Source: a virus. Taken from it: DNA of 29,016 nucleotides. The stretch is taken from IMG/VR virus record IMGVR_UViG_3300046777_000447, positions 1-29,016 of that record. One strand, 5' to 3'. The position numbers were made by a program, and so were the translations under genes. The notes beneath the pieces are model-generated. The model was given only the letters and a program-made list of their open reading frames with translations, searched no databases and was not told where the DNA came from. Shown in pieces: positions 25,339-29,016 of the stretch. Within the stretch, counting starts at the first letter, position 1. Every line of letters starts with the position of its first letter.

Positions 25339-25512
25339 TTAATTTGGTTTTTGATCATACCAACTCCACCCATCTATAGGGTATTCGTAAGTATCTTTCA
25401 GTTCTTTTACTAATTCAAAGTCAGGACCATAAACAAAGTTAGGAGCATGCACCCAACTTCCATCCTCAAATTGTTTATAGAATCCGCTATCGTCTATCCC
25501 GTTATTGTCCAT
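25339..25512 (-). CDS. Small acidic Trp/Tyr-rich protein, 57 residues, function unknown
   Basis: Reads from ATG at 25510-25512, which overlaps the end of the LRR gene by 19 bases in another frame, to TAA at 25339-25341, five bases before the 75-residue gene. It fills what would otherwise be a 160-base gap in a gapless operon. The sequence starts MDNNGIDDSGFYKQFEDGSW, continues with HAPNFVYGPDFELVKELKDT and ends in GWSWYDQKPN. It is acidic and aromatic, with three Trp and five Tyr in 57 residues, a composition unlike random AT-rich translation. AAAAGG directly abuts the ATG. Coding status is supported by gap filling, start and stop placement and composition; function is unknown. Confidence 0.65.
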   Translation of the reverse strand: MDNNGIDDSGFYKQFEDGSWVHAPNFVYGPDFELVKELKDTYEYPIDGWSWYDQKPN

Positions 25513-27674
25513 CCTTTTGAAGTTATAATTAATCTATTTGCAGCGGTCAATCCTGCTGCCCCTGTTGCTCCTGTGATATTTATTGTCTTACTTACCACGT
25601 TTCCTTGTGCTGCAATATCGTTGAATAGAGTAACAAGTGCTGATGTTGAAAGCGATGTATAAGATATATTTATTTGAGGGGAAACTCCTGTCCATTGTCC
25701 TGCGCTTGTATTTAATAATCTTAATGAGTTTAATAAATGATACGATGTACTTGCTCCATTAATAACTAATAAAGAAAATGGACAATTAAAAGAAAGAGAT
25801 GTAATTTGATTTATATTTGTATTATTTCCTGCATCAACTAATGGTGTTGCTGTTAAACTTCCTAACTTATCTAAGTTTGTAATTGTTGTCAAACCTCCAC
25901 ATTTTATAAATGTAGTTACCAATGATGTTAGAGACGATGTTTGCGTTGTCGGCAGTGTTAATGTTTTTAATGAATGACAATCCCCAAATGCAAGCGCATA
26001 ATTTGTTAGGGAAGTAGAAACAGTCGCAGGCATTGTTATTGTTTTCAAAGAAATACAGTTATTAAAAGTACTCGAAAATGATGTGCAGGATGACATAGAT
26101 GTTGGAAGCGTAACTGAAGTTAATTTATAACACCCATTAAATGCGCTTACCATAGACACACAGTTATTCATCGTACTTGGTAGTATTATAGATGTTAAAC
26201 TTGTACAGCCTGTAAAAGCAGTTGTCATCGCTGTAACGCCTGTCATACTTGTTGGTAGTGTTAACGTCTCAAGCGAATTACATCCATTAAATGCAGACGT
26301 TAAAATCGTTATATTATTCTGAGTATTATTTGGAAGTGATATTGTTTTTATAGTAGTACATCCAAGAAACATATTCGTGCAATCAGTTATATTATATGAT
26401 GATGGTATAACCATAGATTCAAGAGATACACACCCATTAAATGTATTACTAAAGCTTGTAGTCGCGGCAGTACACGCAGGTAAAATTACACCACTTAAAC
26501 TAACGCAGTTTTGAAAAGCTCCTGCTAAAGTTGTTGTTGCCCAAGTTGTTGGTAATATAACTGTATTTAAACTAAAACAGGAATTAAAAATATTATTTGC
26601 TGCTGTTATATTCATATTGCTTGGAAGCACAACTGTCTTTAAATTATAACAAGAGTTAAACATTGATGCACACGCATATGTAGATGACACATTTGCAGAT
26701 GATGGTAAATAAACATTTTGTAAACTGTTACAAGCGTTAAACATTGAAGCGCAGTCAATAAGTCCTGATGCAGTTGGAAAAGATGTTATCTTAACCCACT
26801 CTAATGACACGCAGCTATTAAACATTGCTGCAAGAGATGTAGCAGAGTTTATACTTGTTATCGTTATACTCTTTAACGATTCGCAACTTTGAAAAGCACT
26901 TGAAAATGATGTTACACTATTTAAGTTAGGTGGTAGCTGAATTGATTTTAAATTAATACAACCACTAAAAGCATTTGCGAAACCCGTAACTGAGTTCATA
27001 TCTTGTGGCAGTATAACTTCTCTTAAGTTAAAGCAGTTTGAAAATAAATTTACTACAGAAGTTACTGATGGAGCTGATGTTGGCATTACAACTTTGCCAA
27101 GACTGTAGCATTGGTTAAAAAAATTAACCATCTGAGACCATAAAACTATAGGAGGAAACTTAACATATTCTAAGTATTCATATGTTGCTATTGCTCCACT
27201 CGCGGTACCTGAAGCGTATGAGTTTAATATGTTAGCAGTTATCGTGTTGTCCCCATAATACGACTCAAGCAAGCCCATATTGTAAAAAGTTGACCTACCT
27301 GTTGCAACAGGTGCTACAGGCACGCAGTATGTTATCTTACAGGTTGCATCTCCATACACCCTAACCTTGAAAGTTGTATAACCCCTTGAGCAAGGAGTAC
27401 CTGTACCTATAGCATAAGTGTGCGATGTGTCAGTAGATGTCGCGGTAGATATTGTGTCTATCGGTGTTCCATCTCCCCAATCAATATAAATGTTAGTGCC
27501 ACTATTCTTTGTAAATATTGTACGAATAGTAAACGCAGCAATACCTGTGTCAGCCATAAGGAATTGTACCTCGTCTGACGAGTCAGTTATAACAGGCCAA
27601 TCGGCAGGTCTTACCCAATCAGTTGGAGTAGGTTTCGGTTTAAAGTACGCTTGTATTGGTAATCTTACTGCCAT
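25494..27674 (-). CDS. BspA-type leucine-rich-repeat protein with PKD-like N-terminal domain, 726 residues
   Basis: ATG at 27672-27674 overlaps the fibre gene stop by 10 bases; TAG at 25494-25496. Residues 35-120 contain IYIDWGDGT (66-70 WGDGT), a PKD-like beta-sandwich hallmark. About residues 185-575 hold 17 repeats of roughly 23 residues with the pattern F-x-x-C-x-S/N-L-x-x-V/I-x-L-P, as in BspA/DUF285 leucine-rich repeats of Bacteroidota and gut parasites. A Cys occupies the same position in all 17. The last 100 residues end in a typical closing segment (LFNDIAAQG, TINITGATGAAGLT, KGWTITG). No signal peptide. In a phage late operon next to a fibre gene it is most simply a surface adhesion or receptor-binding protein of the virion; a head fibre or host-modifying protein is an alternative. 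Confidence 0.8.
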   Translation of the reverse strand: MAVRLPIQAYFKPKPTPTDWVRPADWPVITDSSDEVQFLMADTGIAAFTIRTIFTKNSGTNIYIDWGDGTPIDTISTATSTDTSHTYAIGTGTPCSRGYTTFKVRVYGDATCKITYCVPVAPVATGRSTFYNMGLLESYYGDNTITANILNSYASGTASGAIATYEYLEYVKFPPIVLWSQMVNFFNQCYSLGKVVMPTSAPSVTSVVNLFSNCFNLREVILPQDMNSVTGFANAFSGCINLKSIQLPPNLNSVTSFSSAFQSCESLKSITITSINSATSLAAMFNSCVSLEWVKITSFPTASGLIDCASMFNACNSLQNVYLPSSANVSSTYACASMFNSCYNLKTVVLPSNMNITAANNIFNSCFSLNTVILPTTWATTTLAGAFQNCVSLSGVILPACTAATTSFSNTFNGCVSLESMVIPSSYNITDCTNMFLGCTTIKTISLPNNTQNNITILTSAFNGCNSLETLTLPTSMTGVTAMTTAFTGCTSLTSIILPSTMNNCVSMVSAFNGCYKLTSVTLPTSMSSCTSFSSTFNNCISLKTITMPATVSTSLTNYALAFGDCHSLKTLTLPTTQTSSLTSLVTTFIKCGGLTTITNLDKLGSLTATPLVDAGNNTNINQITSLSFNCPFSLLVINGASTSYHLLNSLRLLNTSAGQWTGVSPQINISYTSLSTSALVTLFNDIAAQGNVVSKTINITGATGAAGLTAANRLIITSKGWTITG
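25877..27125 (-). repeat. LRR array, about 17 units of 69-72 bases
   Basis: Each unit encodes a variant of MFNSCVSLEWVKIT or AFNGCNSLETLTLP. Phe, Cys and Leu positions are kept in nearly every unit while intervening residues vary, and DNA identity between units is modest. The ladder of regularly spaced Cys would stack along one side of the solenoid. Confidence 0.8.
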
Positions 27675-29016
27675 ATGTTTATTAGTCCTGTTATATTAGA
27701 TTGAGGTGGGAATGTAGCATAAAAAGTACAGTTGCCACTTGCTACATCAACTTGTGGTAACATTCTGCAACTTGACACTTCGTTCACACTTGAATTATCA
27801 GGTGTAAAATCAACAACTGATGTTGCTGTGATATTTACGTTTGAGAATGTGTATGTGTAATAGCTTCCGACTAAGCTCCAAGAAGCTGTAACTAGCGTTT
27901 GACTTCCTAGTTTTGTTAATTTTGCAGGAGTATATCCTAATACACTTGCAATCGTTTCATTTTTCCAAAGTTGGTCTGATGAATCATAAAACAATCCATC
28001 ATTGTTTGCTAATGTTGCAGGATTTATATAGACGTTATGAAGCTCATCGAGCTCCCACCCGTTCATAATCTTAACGTAAATTTTTCCGTGTATAGCGTGA
28101 GCGTATTCAACGTAACCCATCACAACGATATGACCTGTTGCTCCTGTTGGCTTAATGTTAGTCAATCTCCCTGCCGTTGTTGGAGATAAATAAAGTACAT
28201 CGCCATCTACCCACGTTTCGCCCTGTAATGACCCTGTTGTATTGATGTCCTCTAATTGTCCGACGGTTAAAATGAAACCCTCTTGGTTGGTTGCTATCGT
28301 TTCACAAACAATACCTATTGTATCAGCTGAATTGTTATCATTATTTGCTTGCGCGTATGCAACGGCTAGACGCTGACCTTGCGCTCCACTTATTCTAACC
28401 GCTTGATATGCTGCCTTTGTGAGCGTTGTGTTTGGCGTAACTTTATTAACTACTCGAGCAACCAAATCAACCCCATTTTTAAGTACTACGCTGCCGCCTT
28501 TTAGAGTCGTTTCGGTTGTTCCGATTGAGTCGTTCCATCGTGTTGTTGCAACCGCTGCCGTGCCTGTTGGTGTGGTGTCAAGTGTAACTTGCCCCGCTTT
28601 TAATTCATATTCTCCCAAGTCAACATTTGCCGTTGCACCTGTGTATGGAACGTATCCCGTTAACGAAGGACCTGTACTAACAGAGCCATCGGCCATTAGG
28701 TATTGTAGAGATGTGCCTCCTATTTTTATAAATGAAGTTGCAGTTATATTCCCAATAAGATTAATATCGTTTGTAGCTGTATTCCCTACAGACAACACAT
28801 CAGCTAATCCCGCAGTATATGAGGCCGGATTAGTTATCCATCTTATACCGGTCGATGTTTTAGATAGAACCTGACCAACAGTACCTATACCTGCTGTATC
28901 ATCTTGAATGTTTCCGGGGATTATTCTTGTTGAAGTTATGTTTCCGGTCAAAGAGATATTACCCGTAGCAACACTTCCTGCATTAAGTACAGCCTGAAGA
29001 TTGTCTACAGGAATGT
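27665..29016 (-). CDS. Tail fibre-like protein, C-terminal part; starts beyond right edge
   Basis: The frame is open from the TAA at 27665-27667 to the right edge with no start codon needed inside the window; the TTG at 28949-28951 continues an upstream reading frame, so at least 450 residues are present and the N-terminus is missing. The visible start is repetitive and beta-like (GNISLTGNITS, GNTATNDINLIGNITAT, GYVPYTGATANVDLG). A middle domain (TRWNDSIGTTETTLKGGSVV, ISGAQGQRLAVAYAQANND, ETWVDGDVLYLSPTTAGRL, GWELDELHNVY) is a segment I know from many phage and prophage tail proteins. The C-terminal 120 residues look like a separate beta domain. It precedes the LRR gene with a 10-base overlap. 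Role as fibre or adhesin is likely; its place on the particle is not known. Confidence 0.75.
   Translation of the reverse strand, partial: IPVDNLQAVLNAGSVATGNISLTGNITSTRIIPGNIQDDTAGIGTVGQVLSKTSTGIRWITNPASYTAGLADVLSVGNTATNDINLIGNITATSFIKIGGTSLQYLMADGSVSTGPSLTGYVPYTGATANVDLGEYELKAGQVTLDTTPTGTAAVATTRWNDSIGTTETTLKGGSVVLKNGVDLVARVVNKVTPNTTLTKAAYQAVRISGAQGQRLAVAYAQANNDNNSADTIGIVCETIATNQEGFILTVGQLEDINTTGSLQGETWVDGDVLYLSPTTAGRLTNIKPTGATGHIVVMGYVEYAHAIHGKIYVKIMNGWELDELHNVYINPATLANNDGLFYDSSDQLWKNETIASVLGYTPAKLTKLGSQTLVTASWSLVGSYYTYTFSNVNITATSVVDFTPDNSSVNEVSSCRMLPQVDVASGNCTFYATFPPQSNITGLINIWQ

Noticed and set aside
25877-27125. CRISPR array or DNA satellite
   Set aside because: Periodicity of about 70 bases is explained by in-frame leucine-rich repeats, with variable DNA and no identical direct repeats separated by spacers.
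28419-28874. 151-residue open frame on the plus strand
   Set aside because: Antisense shadow of the fibre gene, whose minus-strand translation has recognisable phage tail sequence.
28949-28951. TTG as the true start of the fibre gene
   Set aside because: The frame continues upstream to the window edge without a stop and with the same repetitive protein sequence, so the start lies outside.

Overview
The window is the structural (late) gene block of a tailed phage that I place in the crAss-like group (Crassvirales), most likely infecting a Bacteroidota host, possibly a flavobacterium. The assignment is family-level pattern recognition. The order terminase large subunit, portal, scaffold-like protein, major capsid protein, capsid-linked protein, two neck/ring proteins, giant muzzle/stabilization protein, then internal cargo proteins is the crAss-like order, and several proteins carry sequence signatures I associate with that group (portal C-terminus, capsid N-terminal segment, muzzle N-terminus, 307-residue ring protein). 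AT-rich DNA, A-rich start-site leaders mostly without Shine-Dalgarno sequences, and TAnnTTTG-like boxes fit a Bacteroidota host. All three stop codons end genes here (TAG ends two late genes), so the standard code applies.

Every supported gene is on the minus strand and transcribed from right to left. In that order: a partial tail-fibre-like gene entering from the right edge (29016-27665); a BspA-type leucine-rich-repeat protein with about 17 repeats (27674-25494); a 57-residue gene (25512-25339); a 75-residue gene; a 187-residue protein that looks like two fused GroES-like barrels; a 94-residue helical protein; TerL; portal; scaffold-like; major capsid protein; a capsid-linked 250-residue protein; two neck/ring proteins (318 and 307 residues); the 1697-residue muzzle protein; two tail-associated beta proteins (309 and 273 residues); a GNAT-like acetyltransferase; and three putative internal virion proteins (255, 608 and at least 1430 residues). 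The last one runs off the left edge.

The genes are almost gapless. The only intergenic gaps long enough for regulation are 16105-16183, 16937-17019 and 19547-19605. The first two hold hairpin terminators, and the last two hold a nearly identical 21/22-nt leader. The capsid gene is therefore bounded by a strong terminator, which may set its dose apart from downstream genes. No stretch over 300 bases lacks a gene. I saw no tRNA, CRISPR array, insertion sequence or attachment site.

Points of most interest are the double GroES-like protein next to the packaging genes, a codon-diverged but residue-identical tandem motif at the N-terminus of the giant cargo protein, beta modules shared between neighbouring virion proteins, and the phage-encoded LRR protein with a cysteine in nearly every repeat.
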